A DNA stretch of 24,110 nt from Lysobacterales bacterium UBA5700 (lineage in GTDB: Bacteria; Pseudomonadota; Gammaproteobacteria; Xanthomonadales; Xanthomonadaceae), in assembly GCA_002420085.1 (NCBI GenBank), contig DIHI01000055.1, positions 1 through 24,110 of the forward strand. Reading direction: 5' to 3'. The notes under the pieces were generated by a model. It was not told the origin of the DNA and made no database searches. It saw only the letters and a list, made by a program, of their open reading frames with translations. The stretch's first letter is position 1; each line of letters begins with the position of its first letter. Position numbers and translations under genes: made by a program. Positions 1 to 8,620 of the stretch are shown here, in pieces.

Positions 1-92
1 ACTGCAAGACCTGCGACATCAAGGATCCCTACCGGATCATCGACTGGGTCACCCCGGAAGGCGGCGCTGGACCGAACTACCAGAACCTTTGA
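1..92 (+). CDS. Electron transfer flavoprotein-ubiquinone oxidoreductase, C-terminal fragment
   Basis: The reading frame entering from the left edge (first full codon at base 3) ends at TGA 90-92 and gives 29 residues beginning CKTCDIKDP and ending GGAGPNYQNL. This matches the C-terminal 4Fe-4S ferredoxin-like end of ETF-QO, where the CxxC-D-I-K-DP stretch supplies the last cluster cysteines and the protein closes with a VTPEGGxGPNY-type tail. ETF-QO is a membrane-associated FAD/4Fe-4S enzyme that passes electrons from reduced ETF to ubiquinone. Only the end is visible, so completeness cannot be judged. An etfB gene for its electron donor lies 3 kb downstream on the same strand, with the cysDNC pair on the other strand in between. 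Confidence 0.85.
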   Translation, partial: CKTCDIKDPYRIIDWVTPEGGAGPNYQNL

Positions 93-137
93 CGCCACCC
101 GCGTCGTCCCGGCCGGCATCCGTTCCGCTGGCGCCGC

Positions 138-2000
138 TCAGTCCGGCGCCAGCACCCGCGCAACCACCGCCTCGGCCAGTTCATCCGGCCCCTGGGCCTG
201 GGTGTCCAGCCACAGCTCCGGCGCCTCGGGCGGCTCGTAGGGCGAATCGATTCCGGTGAAGTTGGGAATCCGACCGGCGCGCGCCTTGGCGTACAGGCCC
301 TTGACATCACGCTGCTCGGCGACCGCCAGTGGGGTATCGACGAATACCTCGATGAACTCACCCGGCGCGAACAGTTCGCGAGCCATCCGCCGCTCGCTGC
401 GGAACGGCGAGATGAACGAAACCAGCACGATCAGGCCGGCATCGACCATCAAGCGCGCCACCTCGGCGACCCGACGGATGTTCTCGACCCGATCCTCGTC
501 GGTGAACCCGAGATCCTTGTTGAGGCCATGCCGGACGTTATCGCCGTCGAGCAGGTAGGTGTGATGCCCGAGCGCATGCAGGCGCTTCTCGACCCGATCA
601 GCGATGGTCGATTTGCCCGCCCCCGACAGCCCGGTGAACCACAGGCAACGCGGCGACTGACCCTTGCTGCGGGCACGAGCCGCCTTGTCGATCGCCAGCG
701 CCTGCCAGTGGATGTTGCCAGCACGGCGCAGCGCGAAATCGAGGGTGCCGGCCCCGGCCGTGGCGTGCGTGAGACGATCGATCAGCACGAAACCGCCCAA
801 CCGCCGATTGATCGCATACGGCTCGAAGACGATCGGTGCATCCAGGCTCAGATTGCAGTAGCCGACCTCATTGGCCTCCAGCCGCTTGGCCGCCAGATGC
901 TCCTGGTTGTTGATATCGACCCGGTGTTTGATCTCGGTGACCTGGGCGCCGACCGTGCGGGTGCCGAGTTTGAGCCAGTAGCGCCGCCCCGGCAGCAGGG
1001 GCGCACCATCCAGCCACAGCAGATGCGCCGCGAATTGATCGGCCACCCCCGGCGCATCGCTGGCCTGGGCGATGACATCGCCACGACTGGCATCGATCTC
1101 GCGATCGAAGGTCAGGGTGATCGCCTGCCCCGGCTCGGCCCGATCGCACGCGCGCGGCCGCAACTCGGCATCGACATCCAGCACCTGGGCGACGCGCGCC
1201 CGAACCCCGGCCGGCAGCACCACGATGTCATCACCCGGCGCCACCGATCCGGCCGCCACCGTACCGGCGTAGCCGCGAAACTCGGCATCGGGACGATTGA
1301 CCCATTGCACCGGCATGCGAAAGCCACAGCCCGGCGACTCCGGCCGCACTGGCGCCGACTCCAGGCAGGCCAGCAGGCTCGGACCGCGATACCACGGCAT
1401 CCTGGGATCGTGCCCGATCAGATTGCTACCATGCAGGGCCGACACCGGGATCGCCTGCACCTCGGCAATACCGAGTGCCGCCGCCAACTGCCGATACTCG
1501 GCCACGATCGCCTCGAATGCCGACTCGGCGTAATCCACCAGATCCATCTTGTTGACTGCCAGGATCACCTGACCGATGCCGACCAGCGAAACAATGTAGC
1601 TGTGCCGACGGGTCTGGGTCAGCACCCCCTTGCGGGCATCGACCAGAACCACCGCCAGATCGGCGGTCGAGGCACCGGTCGCCATGTTGCGGGTGTACTG
1701 CTCGTGGCCCGGACAATCGGCGACGATGAAGTGCCGGCGCGGCGTCACCAGATGGCGATACGAGACATCGATGGTGATGCCCTGCTCGCGCTCGGCATCG
1801 AGCCCATCGAGCAACAGCGCGTAATCGATCTCGCTGCCCTGCGTGCCATGGCGCTGACTGTCGCGAACCAGCGTCGCGAGTTGATCCTCGGCCAGTTGCC
1901 CGGTCTCGTACAGCAGCCGCCCGAGCAAGGTGCTCTTGCCGTCATCGACACTGCCGCAGGTGATGAAGCGAAACAGTTCCACCGACTCGACACCGGCCAT
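138..2000 (-). CDS. cysNC: Bifunctional sulfate adenylyltransferase subunit 1 / adenylylsulfate kinase (CysNC)
   Basis: The 620-residue protein joins two enzymes of sulfate activation. The N-terminal part is an EF-Tu-like GTPase (CysN): P-loop GSVDDGKST at about residues 16-24, DCPGHEQYT near 94, and NKMD near 149, followed by beta-barrel domains. It powers ATP sulfurylase, which makes APS from sulfate and ATP. The last ~175 residues are APS kinase (CysC), with a second P-loop GLSGAGKST near 457-465 and the [12 protein letters not shown] motif; it phosphorylates APS to PAPS. The ATG at 2000 shares its A with the TGA of cysD, so the two genes are translationally coupled. The length is typical for CysNC/NodQ fusions. 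The neighbouring ETF-QO gene converges with only 45 bases between stops. PAPS reductase genes are not in the window. Confidence 0.95.
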   Translation of the reverse strand: MAGVESVELFRFITCGSVDDGKSTLLGRLLYETGQLAEDQLATLVRDSQRHGTQGSEIDYALLLDGLDAEREQGITIDVSYRHLVTPRRHFIVADCPGHEQYTRNMATGASTADLAVVLVDARKGVLTQTRRHSYIVSLVGIGQVILAVNKMDLVDYAESAFEAIVAEYRQLAAALGIAEVQAIPVSALHGSNLIGHDPRMPWYRGPSLLACLESAPVRPESPGCGFRMPVQWVNRPDAEFRGYAGTVAAGSVAPGDDIVVLPAGVRARVAQVLDVDAELRPRACDRAEPGQAITLTFDREIDASRGDVIAQASDAPGVADQFAAHLLWLDGAPLLPGRRYWLKLGTRTVGAQVTEIKHRVDINNQEHLAAKRLEANEVGYCNLSLDAPIVFEPYAINRRLGGFVLIDRLTHATAGAGTLDFALRRAGNIHWQALAIDKAARARSKGQSPRCLWFTGLSGAGKSTIADRVEKRLHALGHHTYLLDGDNVRHGLNKDLGFTDEDRVENIRRVAEVARLMVDAGLIVLVSFISPFRSERRMARELFAPGEFIEVFVDTPLAVAEQRDVKGLYAKARAGRIPNFTGIDSPYEPPEAPELWLDTQAQGPDELAEAVVARVLAPD

Positions 2001-2896
2001 CAGAAGTAGCCCTCCTGCTTCTTCTTCTCCATCGAAGCGGTCGGATCATGATCGATCACCCGGCCCTGCCGTTCCGACTGGCGGGTGCTGCGCATCTCCT
2101 CGATCACCGCATCGAGCGTATCGGCATCGGACTCGATCGCACCGGTCAGCGGATAGCAGCCCAGGGTACGGAAACGCACCCGGCGCAGTTGCGGCTGCTC
2201 GCCCGGCCGCAAGGGCAGGCGCTGGTCATCGACCACGATCAATGCCCCATCGCGCTCGACCACCGGCCGCTCGGCCGCGAAATACAGCGGCACCACCGGA
2301 ATCGCCTCGCGTCGGACATACTGCCAGACATCCAGTTCAGTCCAGTTCGACAGCGGAAACACCCGCACGCTCTCACCCGCGTGCAGCCGGGTGTTGTACA
2401 GGCTCCACAACTCCGGCCGCTGCGCCTTGGGATCCCAGCGATGCTGAGCGGTACGGAACGAGAACACCCGCTCCTTGGCGCGCGATTTCTCCTCATCACG
2501 TCGAGCGCCACCGATCGCCGCATCGAATCCATGCTGGTCCAGCGCCTGCTTCAGCGCCTGGGTCTTCATCACATCGGTATGCACGGTCGCACCGTGACTG
2601 ATCGGGCTGATGCCCTGGGCCAGCCCATCCTGATTGACATGCACGATCAAGCGCACCCCATAGCGCTGGGGAATGGCATCACGCAACGCATACATCGCCC
2701 GAAACTTCCATGTGGTATCGACGTGCAGCAACGGAATCGGCGGCCGAGCCGGCACGAATGCCTTCATCATCAGGTGCAGCAGCACCGCACTGTCCTTGCC
2801 GATCGAGTACAGCAGGACCGGATTGCGAAATTCCGCCGCCACCTCCCTGAGGATGTCGATGCTTTCCGATTCGAGTCGGTCGAGTGCGCTGCTCAT
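2000..2896 (-). CDS. cysD: Sulfate adenylyltransferase subunit 2 (CysD)
   Basis: The protein has 298 residues, a usual length for CysD. It carries the PP-loop ATP pyrophosphatase motif ([12 protein letters not shown], about residues 31-42), [10 protein letters not shown] near 56-65, [14 protein letters not shown] in the middle, and the conserved C-terminal EKKKQEGYF. With CysN it forms the heterodimeric ATP sulfurylase that makes APS in the cytoplasm. It is the first gene of a two-gene minus-strand operon with cysNC, which starts on the last base of its stop codon. Upstream, a TACACT -10-like hexamer on the minus strand (plus-strand 2921-2926) would give a short leader, but no good -35 accompanies it. 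No unusual residues were seen. Confidence 0.95.
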   Translation of the reverse strand: MSSALDRLESESIDILREVAAEFRNPVLLYSIGKDSAVLLHLMMKAFVPARPPIPLLHVDTTWKFRAMYALRDAIPQRYGVRLIVHVNQDGLAQGISPISHGATVHTDVMKTQALKQALDQHGFDAAIGGARRDEEKSRAKERVFSFRTAQHRWDPKAQRPELWSLYNTRLHAGESVRVFPLSNWTELDVWQYVRREAIPVVPLYFAAERPVVERDGALIVVDDQRLPLRPGEQPQLRRVRFRTLGCYPLTGAIESDADTLDAVIEEMRSTRQSERQGRVIDHDPTASMEKKKQEGYF

Positions 2897-3073
2897 GGCT
2901 GTCCCATCGAAGTGGGCGACAGTGTAGCGGCTGCCATCCCAGGGGTGGGCGCCTCACACGCCAGGCGTTAAACTTAGATCGACTGTACACAGAACCGCCG
3001 GGAATCTCCCGGCCCGCCGATCCGGCGGCACGACCCTCCCCGCATTCCCCTGGCAGCATTGACGAAGGCAAGC
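2897..3073. promoter_or_regulatory. Divergent promoter region between cysD and etfB
   Basis: This 177-base gap separates cysD (minus) from etfB (plus). The only clearly AT-rich stretch is near 2966-2992 (TTAAACTTAGATC and TGTACA). On the minus strand TACACT at 2926-2921 resembles a -10 box for cysD. I see no convincing -35 element, no strong inverted repeat and no terminator. Promoters for both genes must lie here or very close by, but I cannot place them firmly. Confidence 0.4.
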
Positions 3074-3820
3074 ATGAAGATCCTGGTCGGTTTCAAGCGC
3101 GTGGTGGACTACAACGTCCGCATTCAGGTCAAACCCGACGGCACCGGCGTCGTCACTGACGGGGTCAAGCTGTCGGCCAACCCGTTCGACGAAATCGCCC
3201 TTGAGGAAGCCTTGCGCCTTCGCGAGAAGGGCCTGGCCGACGAGGTGGTGGTCGCCACCATCGGCCCGGCCGATGCCGCCGCCCACCTGCGCAACGGCCT
3301 GGCCATGGGCGCCAATCGCGCCATCCATGTGGTCGCCGACGGTCCCGTGCAGCCCCTGACCGGCGCTCGCGTCTTCCTCAAACTCATCGAGCAGGAGCAG
3401 CCCGGCCTGGTCATCCTCGGCAAACAGGCGATCGACGATGACGCCAACCAGACCGGTCAGATGCTGGCCACCCTGTGGGGCCGCCCGCAAGCGACCTTCG
3501 CCAGCGCCCTGACCATCGCCGATGGCATCGCCACCGTCACCCGCGAAGTCGATGCCGGCCTGGAAACCCTGGCCATCGAACTGCCGGCCGTGGTCACCAC
3601 CGACCTGCGCCTGAACGAACCCCGGTTCATCAAGCTGCCGGACATCATGAAAGCCAAGTCCAAGCCGATGGCCACCGTCGCCCTGGCCGAACTGGCCGTC
3701 GAATCCGGCCCCGACCTTCGCACCCTCGCCTACGCGCCGCCAGCCAAGCGCAGCAAGGGCATCATGGTCAAGGACGTTCCCGAGCTGGTCGCCGCCCTGC
3801 GCGGCAGGGGCCTGATCTGA
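3074..3820 (+). CDS. etfB: Electron transfer flavoprotein beta subunit
   Basis: The 248-residue protein begins MKILVGFKRVVDYNVRI, the standard ETF-beta start; an in-frame TTG at 3059 would add five residues but the ATG at 3074 fits the family and has GAAGG upstream. It shows the AMP-binding GKQAIDDDANQTGQ region (near residues 116-129) and the ETF-beta signature running from VTREVDAGLETL to LPDIMKAKSKP (about 160-200). ETF carries electrons from acyl-CoA and other flavin dehydrogenases to ETF-QO, whose gene tail is at the window's left end. The alpha subunit gene normally follows directly; here pilB follows instead. Either etfA lies elsewhere or the cluster has been split. Confidence 0.95.
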   Translation: MKILVGFKRVVDYNVRIQVKPDGTGVVTDGVKLSANPFDEIALEEALRLREKGLADEVVVATIGPADAAAHLRNGLAMGANRAIHVVADGPVQPLTGARVFLKLIEQEQPGLVILGKQAIDDDANQTGQMLATLWGRPQATFASALTIADGIATVTREVDAGLETLAIELPAVVTTDLRLNEPRFIKLPDIMKAKSKPMATVALAELAVESGPDLRTLAYAPPAKRSKGIMVKDVPELVAALRGRGLI

Positions 3821-3821
3821 A

Positions 3822-3847
3822 CCGGCCTGGCGATCCAGTCTGGCCGG
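3822..3847 (+). terminator. Hairpin directly after etfB (possible terminator)
   Basis: Starting two bases after the etfB stop, CCGGCC (3822-3827) pairs with GGCCGG (3842-3847), with an inner TGG/CCA stem around CGAT. No T-run follows, so this would at best be a weak or Rho-assisted terminator or an mRNA 3' end stabiliser. Confidence 0.35.
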
Positions 3848-4040
3848 GTCGGATGGCGGCAGCCGGCGGGCGGGCTCGACCAGCCAGGTGTGAATCTGTG
3901 GCACACGGCACGCCTTGAGGGTCGCAGACTGGCCTTTTGCGTCCAAAAATGCCGTAATTGTCAGCGGACAGGGCAATCCCGCTGTGTTCTGGCACGGATT
4001 GCGGTAGCATCCATCGAGACCCGTGCAGGGTGGGGCAAGT
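3848..4040 (+). promoter_or_regulatory. Upstream region of pilB
   Basis: The 220 bases between etfB and pilB hold no supportable gene; pilA, often close to pilB in xanthomonads, is absent. A TAGCAT hexamer at 4005-4010 resembles a -10 box, without a good -35. A small inverted repeat TTTTG-CGTC-CAAAA sits at 3935-3948. The pilB ribosome site is a G-rich stretch (AGGGTGGGG, about 4027-4035) five bases before the ATG at 4041. Confidence 0.3.
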
Positions 4041-5759
4041 ATGAACGTTGCGGCAACCGCCAACCTGGTCGGCATCACCGGCATCGCCCGGCGTCTGGTT
4101 CTGGATGGCGTCATCACCGATGTCGCCGCGCGGGAAGCGATGGAGGCGGCCGCCAAGGCCAAGCTCCCGCTGCAAGCCTGGCTGCTGAAGCAGAAACTGG
4201 TCAGCGCCGCCGACATCGCCGCCGCCAACTCGGTGGAATTCGGCGTCCCCCTGTTCGACGCCAACGCCCTCAACTTCGCCCACGCCGCGTTCAAGCTGGT
4301 CAATGAGGAACTGATCACCCAGCATCAGGTGCTGCCCCTGGTCCAGCGCGGCAATCGGCTGTTCGTCGCCATCTCCGACCCGACCAACACCCACGCCCAG
4401 GACGAAATCAAGTTCCACGCCAACCTGCGGGTCGAACCGATCCTGGTCGATGCCGACCAGTTGCGCAAGATCATCGAGCAGGCCCTCAGTGCCAACGATG
4501 CCCTGAGCGAGGGCATGGATGACGCCGAAGGTCTGGAAAACCTCGAAGTCGCCAACGATGACGAAGGCCCCGACGACAGCATCGACGCCAAGGGCGATGA
4601 CACCCCGGTGGTCCGATTCGTCAACAAGGTGCTGGTCGATGCCGTCAAGCGCGGCGCCTCCGACATTCACTTCGAGCCCTACGAGACCGACTACCGGGTT
4701 CGGATGCGCATGGACGGCGTGCTCAAGACCATCGCCAAGGTTCCGGTCAAACTGAGCCCTCGGCTGTCGGCCCGCCTGAAGGTCATGGCACAGCTCGACA
4801 TCGCCGAGAAGCGGGTGCCCCAGGACGGCCGCATCAAGCTGAACATTTCCAAGTCCAAGCAGATGGACTTCCGCGTCTCGACCTGCCCGACCCTGTTCGG
4901 CGAAAAGGTCGTGCTGCGTCTGCTGGACGGCAGCGCCGCCAAGCTGGGCATCGACGTGCTCGGCTACGAAGACGATCAGAAGGCCCTGTATCTCGACGCC
5001 ATCGCCAAGCCCTACGGCATGGTCCTGGTCACCGGCCCGACCGGCTCCGGCAAGACCGTCTCCCTGTACACCGCCCTGAACATCCTCAATACCGACGAGC
5101 GCAACATCTCGACGGTCGAGGATCCGGTCGAAATCCGCGTCCCCGGCATCAACCAGGTGCAGCAGAACACCAAGCGCGGCATGACTTTCGCAGCCGCCCT
5201 GCGCAGCTTTCTGCGCCAGGATCCGGACGTCATCATGGTCGGCGAAATCCGCGACCTGGAAACCGCCGAGATCGCCATCAAGGCCGCCCAGACCGGTCAC
5301 ATGGTGTTGTCCACCCTGCACACCAACGATGCCCCGCAGACCATCGCCCGCCTGATGAACATGGGCATCGCCCCGTACAACATCACGTCCTCGGTCACCC
5401 TGGTGATCGCCCAGCGGCTGGCCCGGCGGCTGCATTCCTGCAAGCGCAAGGTCGAACTGCCGGAAGCCGCACTGCTGGCCGAGGGTTTCACCAAGGACGA
5501 GATCGACGCCGGCCTGACCATCTACGAAGCGGTCGGCTGCGACGAGTGCAATGAAGGCTACAAGGGCCGAACCGGCATCTACCAGGTGATGCCGATGAGC
5601 GAAGCCATCCAGAGAATCATCCTTGAAGGCGGAACCGCCCTCGAAATCGCCGACGCCTCCCGCAGCAGCGGCGTGCGCGACCTCCGCCAGTCCGCGCTGA
5701 TGAAAGTCAGGAACGGCGTCACCAGTCTCGCCGAGATCAACCGCGTCACCAAGGACTAA
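4041..5759 (+). CDS. pilB: Type IV pilus assembly ATPase PilB
   Basis: PilB is the cytoplasmic hexameric ATPase that drives pilus extension. The 572-residue protein opens MNVAATANLVGITGIARRLV, followed by the N-terminal MshEN-like region, then the GspE/PilB ATPase core: Walker A GPTGSGKT at residues 332-339, the Asp-box IMVGEIRD near 397-404, and the His box TGHMVLSTLHTND near 418-430. The C-terminal zinc region shows CDEC and, upstream, a single cysteine (RRLHSCKRK), so only three cysteines are obvious where four ligands are usual. I chose ATG 4041 over an in-frame GTG at 4023 because of the family start and the G-rich ribosome site. pilC follows after three bases, so the two are co-transcribed. 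Confidence 0.95.
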   Translation: MNVAATANLVGITGIARRLVLDGVITDVAAREAMEAAAKAKLPLQAWLLKQKLVSAADIAAANSVEFGVPLFDANALNFAHAAFKLVNEELITQHQVLPLVQRGNRLFVAISDPTNTHAQDEIKFHANLRVEPILVDADQLRKIIEQALSANDALSEGMDDAEGLENLEVANDDEGPDDSIDAKGDDTPVVRFVNKVLVDAVKRGASDIHFEPYETDYRVRMRMDGVLKTIAKVPVKLSPRLSARLKVMAQLDIAEKRVPQDGRIKLNISKSKQMDFRVSTCPTLFGEKVVLRLLDGSAAKLGIDVLGYEDDQKALYLDAIAKPYGMVLVTGPTGSGKTVSLYTALNILNTDERNISTVEDPVEIRVPGINQVQQNTKRGMTFAAALRSFLRQDPDVIMVGEIRDLETAEIAIKAAQTGHMVLSTLHTNDAPQTIARLMNMGIAPYNITSSVTLVIAQRLARRLHSCKRKVELPEAALLAEGFTKDEIDAGLTIYEAVGCDECNEGYKGRTGIYQVMPMSEAIQRIILEGGTALEIADASRSSGVRDLRQSALMKVRNGVTSLAEINRVTKD

Positions 5760-5762
5760 GCC

Positions 5763-7022
5763 ATGTCAGCCACGCGAGCCGCAGCAAAACGACCGGCCCC
5801 CACGGTCAAGCGCACCAGCGACGCCGAAGTCTTCCAGTGGACCGGCACCGACAAGCGCGGCAAGAAGATGCATGGCGAAATCCAGGCCAAAAGCGCGGCC
5901 CTGGTCAAGGCCGACCTGCGCAAGCAAGGCATTCAGCCGCTCAGCGTCAAACCCAGGCCCAAGCCACTGTTCGGCGCCGCCGGCAAACGCATCTCCGCCC
6001 AGGATCTGACCGTCTTCAGCCGCCAGATCGCCACTATGCTGCAAGCCGGCGTCCCGATGGTGCAGGCGTTCGACATCCTCGCCGCCGGTCAGACCAACCC
6101 GCGTATGAAGGACATGCTGACCGACCTGCGCGATCAGATTTCCGGCGGCTCAAGCCTCACCGAAGCACTGGGCAGCTATCCGGTTCACTTCGACGAGTTG
6201 TACCGAAATCTGGTCCATGCCGGTGAAGGTGCCGGCGTCCTCGACACCGTTCTCGACACGGTGGCGACCTACAAGGAACGCACCGAAGCGCTCAAGGGCA
6301 AGATCAAGAAGGCCATGTTCTACCCGGCGGCCGTGGTTGCCGTTGCCATCCTGGTCAGTGCGATCCTGCTGATCTTCGTGATTCCGCAGTTCGAGGAGGT
6401 GTTCAAGAACTTCGGGGCCGACCTGCCGGCGTTCACCGTCATGGTCGTCAACATGTCGCGCTTCATGGTGTCGTGGTGGTGGCTGGCCCTGCTGATCGTC
6501 GGCGGCGCCGCTGCCGCCTTCATCACCGCCTACAAACGCTCGCTCGCCCTCCAGCACGGCATCGATCGACTGCTGCTGCGCCTGCCGGTGATCGGCCAGA
6601 TCCTGCACCAATCGGCCGTCGCCCGGTTCTCACGCACCCTGGCGCTGACCTTCAAGGCCGGCGTGCCCCTGGTCGAAGCCCTGGAAACCGTGGCCGGCGC
6701 AACCGGCAGCCAGACCTATGGCAAGGCGGTCAAGGAGATCCGCGAGGATGTCGCGGTCGGCTACCAGCTCAACATGGCCATGAAGCAGACCAACATCTTT
6801 CCGCACATGGTGGTCCAGATGGTCGCCATCGGCGAAGAAGCCGGCGCGCTCGACACCATGCTGTTCAAGGTCGCCGAGTTCTACGAACAGGAAGTCAACA
6901 ACGCCGTGGACGCCCTGTCCAGCCTGCTCGAACCGTTCATCATCGTCCTGATCGGCACCCTGGTCGGCGGCATGGTCGTGGCCATGTACCTGCCGATCTT
7001 CAAGATCGCCGCAGCCGTGTGA
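5763..7022 (+). CDS. pilC: Type IV pilus inner-membrane platform protein PilC
   Basis: The 419-residue protein is the polytopic membrane base on which PilB and PilT act. After a ~60-residue cytoplasmic N-terminus (FQWTGTDKRGKKMHGEI), it has two T2SSF domains: the first around 80-200 beginning DLTVFSRQIATMLQAGVPMVQAF, the second around 280-400 beginning VARFSRTLALTFKAGVPLVEAL. Three hydrophobic segments lie near 185-210, 233-256 and 384-410. AAGGA lies at the end of pilB eight bases upstream of the start. The usual next gene, prepilin peptidase pilD, is not found; a long gap follows. A short CCGT/ACGG hairpin (7028-7041) follows the stop. Confidence 0.95.
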   Translation: MSATRAAAKRPAPTVKRTSDAEVFQWTGTDKRGKKMHGEIQAKSAALVKADLRKQGIQPLSVKPRPKPLFGAAGKRISAQDLTVFSRQIATMLQAGVPMVQAFDILAAGQTNPRMKDMLTDLRDQISGGSSLTEALGSYPVHFDELYRNLVHAGEGAGVLDTVLDTVATYKERTEALKGKIKKAMFYPAAVVAVAILVSAILLIFVIPQFEEVFKNFGADLPAFTVMVVNMSRFMVSWWWLALLIVGGAAAAFITAYKRSLALQHGIDRLLLRLPVIGQILHQSAVARFSRTLALTFKAGVPLVEALETVAGATGSQTYGKAVKEIREDVAVGYQLNMAMKQTNIFPHMVVQMVAIGEEAGALDTMLFKVAEFYEQEVNNAVDALSSLLEPFIIVLIGTLVGGMVVAMYLPIFKIAAAV

Positions 7023-7216
7023 TCGGACCGTCTCGAAACGGCCACGAGTCCTTGCTGCACCCGAATCAGCGCAGCGCGCCGAGGGCGCACTGCGAGCGGG
7101 GCAAGCCCGTCGTGCTGGACGATTCAAACCACAGGCCGTGCGCGGCGACGTGAGTGGCCGCGTGGAGCGAAGCCTGACACCCAGGCAAACGCCCCACCTC
7201 CGATCAGACACCTATG

Positions 7217-7251
7217 GCACGGGCCGGACGATGCCCTCGTCTGGCCCGTGC
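7217..7251. other. Long stable hairpin, 15-bp stem
   Basis: The arm GCACGGGCCGGACGA (7217-7231) pairs over all 15 positions, one of them G-U, with TCGTCTGGCCCGTGC (7237-7251) around a five-base loop TGCCC. It lies 195 bases beyond pilC and about 340 bases before the epimerase gene. No T-run follows on either strand. It could be a pilC transcript end, part of a small RNA, or a REP-like unit; only one copy was noticed in the window. Confidence 0.6.
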
Positions 7252-7497
7252 GGCTGTGCAGCCATCGCGTCACCGCGCCGCGAGCCGGCAAGGCTGTCAC
7301 TCGACGCCAACCGCCTGCCGCCCGACGCTGCGCTCGGGTCGTGATCGGTGCCCGCGCGTATCGCGATGAAGCCCTCGACACCCCGCACCGACATCACGAC
7401 CGATGGCCGGCACACCCGAAATCGTCTCGGCGGTGATCGCGGTTGCCGCGACGCCGACAAGCGGCAGTGACGCTCGGATCGATGGGTAAAAATCCTG

Positions 7498-7520
7498 TAA
7501 AATGTGAAACGGTTCACGTT
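7498..7520 (+). promoter_or_regulatory. AT-rich promoter with LacI/Cra-like operator upstream of the exopolysaccharide genes
   Basis: GTGAAACGGTTCAC (7504-7517) is a near-perfect palindrome with a central CG. The symmetry extends to 7501-7520 with 8 of 10 positions matched. Half-sites TGAAAC and TGAACC resemble operators of LacI/GalR-family repressors; the site also fits 13 of 14 positions of the enterobacterial Cra consensus as I recall it. A TAAAAT hexamer (7498-7503) just before it looks like a -10 box, so a bound repressor would cover the transcription start. No matching -35 is evident. The epimerase ATG is 71 bases downstream. Confidence 0.45.
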
Positions 7521-7591
7521 TATGCTGTTAATAAAGATCAACCGCGCCTCCGCGCGGCAGACCACAGACCACGTCGAACAGGGGATTCGCA

Positions 7592-8620
7592 ATGCATGTA
7601 CTCATCACCGGCGGCGCCGGATTCATCGGCTCGCACCTGGCCGAGCGCCATCTCGCCAAGGGCGACCAGGTCCATGTCGTCGATGACCTGTCCACCGGCA
7701 CGCTCGCGAACGTCGTGCCGTTCATGGATCTGCCCAATTTCCGATTCGACGAAGCGGACATGCTGACCTGGGAGGGTCTGGCGCGCGCTGCCGGCTGGGC
7801 CGACCGTATCTATCACATGGCTGCCGTGGTCGGTGTCTACCGGGTGCTGGCCGAACCAACCAAGGTATTGGCCGTCAACATCGCGGCCTGCGAACGCCTG
7901 CTGCGGGCGGTCAACGATTCCGGGTGGAAGCCGCAGGTGGTGCTGGCGTCGAGTTCCGAGGTCTATGGCCACACGATCGAGTCGCTGCTGAGCGAGAACA
8001 TGGATCTCAACGTCAGCACTCGGGTCGGGACGCGCTGGAACTATTCGGTCAGCAAGATCGCCGACGAAGCGCTCGGCCTGTCCTATGCTCGGCGCTTCAA
8101 CATTCCGGTGACGGTGGCGCGGTTCTTCAACACCGTCGGCCCGCGCCAGCGCGGCCGCTACGGCATGGTCGTTCCGCGCTTCGTCGAACAGGCCGCCAGC
8201 GGCAAGCCGATCACGGTGTTCGGCGACGGCCACCAGACCCGCTCGTTCTGCGATGTCCGCGACACCGTGGTGGCACTCGATGCGGTTGCCGACAAGGCCA
8301 CCAGCGACGGCCTGGTGATCAATGTCGGCAATGACCGCGAGATCTCGATGAACGCGCTCGCTGCCCTGATCAATGACCGCGCCGGTGGTCATTCGGTGAT
8401 CGCACACCAACCCTACCGCGAAGCCTATGGCGAGGACTTCGAGGACATCCGTCGGCGTCGGCCGGATCTGGCACGGCTGCGCTCGCTGACCGGCTTCGTC
8501 CACCGTTACACTCTGGAGCAGACCGTCGACGACCTGCTTGCGCTCCGCAGAACCACTGAAGAGGAGACACCGGATGGCCACGGCGCCGTGGTTCGTTCTT
8601 GGCCCCAACACGCTGCTTAG
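7592..8620 (+). CDS. NAD-dependent nucleotide-sugar epimerase/dehydratase (extended SDR)
   Basis: The 342-residue cytoplasmic enzyme has the Rossmann NAD motif GGAGFIG (residues 7-13), DDLSTG after strand two, the catalytic serine region SSSEVYG (120-126) and the YSVSK pair (Tyr151, Lys155). A sugar-nucleotide binding part follows, with NTVGPRQRGRYG and VFGDGHQTRSFCDVRD. This is the GalE/UDP-glucuronate decarboxylase/GDP-mannose dehydratase superfamily. SSSEVYG is shared with decarboxylases, but the exact reaction cannot be read from sequence. It has AGGGG ahead of its ATG. The next gene starts 47 bases before its end, so it is first in a coupled operon and probably makes the activated sugar for the glycosyltransferase. 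Confidence 0.85.
   Translation: MHVLITGGAGFIGSHLAERHLAKGDQVHVVDDLSTGTLANVVPFMDLPNFRFDEADMLTWEGLARAAGWADRIYHMAAVVGVYRVLAEPTKVLAVNIAACERLLRAVNDSGWKPQVVLASSSEVYGHTIESLLSENMDLNVSTRVGTRWNYSVSKIADEALGLSYARRFNIPVTVARFFNTVGPRQRGRYGMVVPRFVEQAASGKPITVFGDGHQTRSFCDVRDTVVALDAVADKATSDGLVINVGNDREISMNALAALINDRAGGHSVIAHQPYREAYGEDFEDIRRRRPDLARLRSLTGFVHRYTLEQTVDDLLALRRTTEEETPDGHGAVVRSWPQHAA

Larger units (their letters stand above)
7023..7591. other. 569-base gap between pilC and the exopolysaccharide locus
   Basis: No open frame here resembles a protein: the short frames on both strands are rich in Arg, Pro and Ser and lack ribosome sites. The left 450 bases are GC-rich. They contain one very stable hairpin (7217-7251), listed separately. 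The last ~100 bases turn AT-rich (only 14 G/C in 7501-7540 by hand count), marking a promoter zone for the next gene. I see no tRNA, rRNA or recognisable small RNA. Confidence 0.6.

Noticed and set aside
528..2009. A 493-codon plus-strand frame opposite cysNC
   Set aside because: Shadow frame; both CysN and CysC motifs are intact on the minus strand.
3990..4002. A sigma54-like sequence TGGCACGGATTGC upstream of pilB
   Set aside because: The GG and GC elements are 10 bases apart instead of the required 12, and sigma54 does not tolerate this.
3768..5435. A 555-codon minus-strand frame opposite pilB
   Set aside because: Shadow of pilB; no family resemblance, and pilB motifs are intact on the plus strand.
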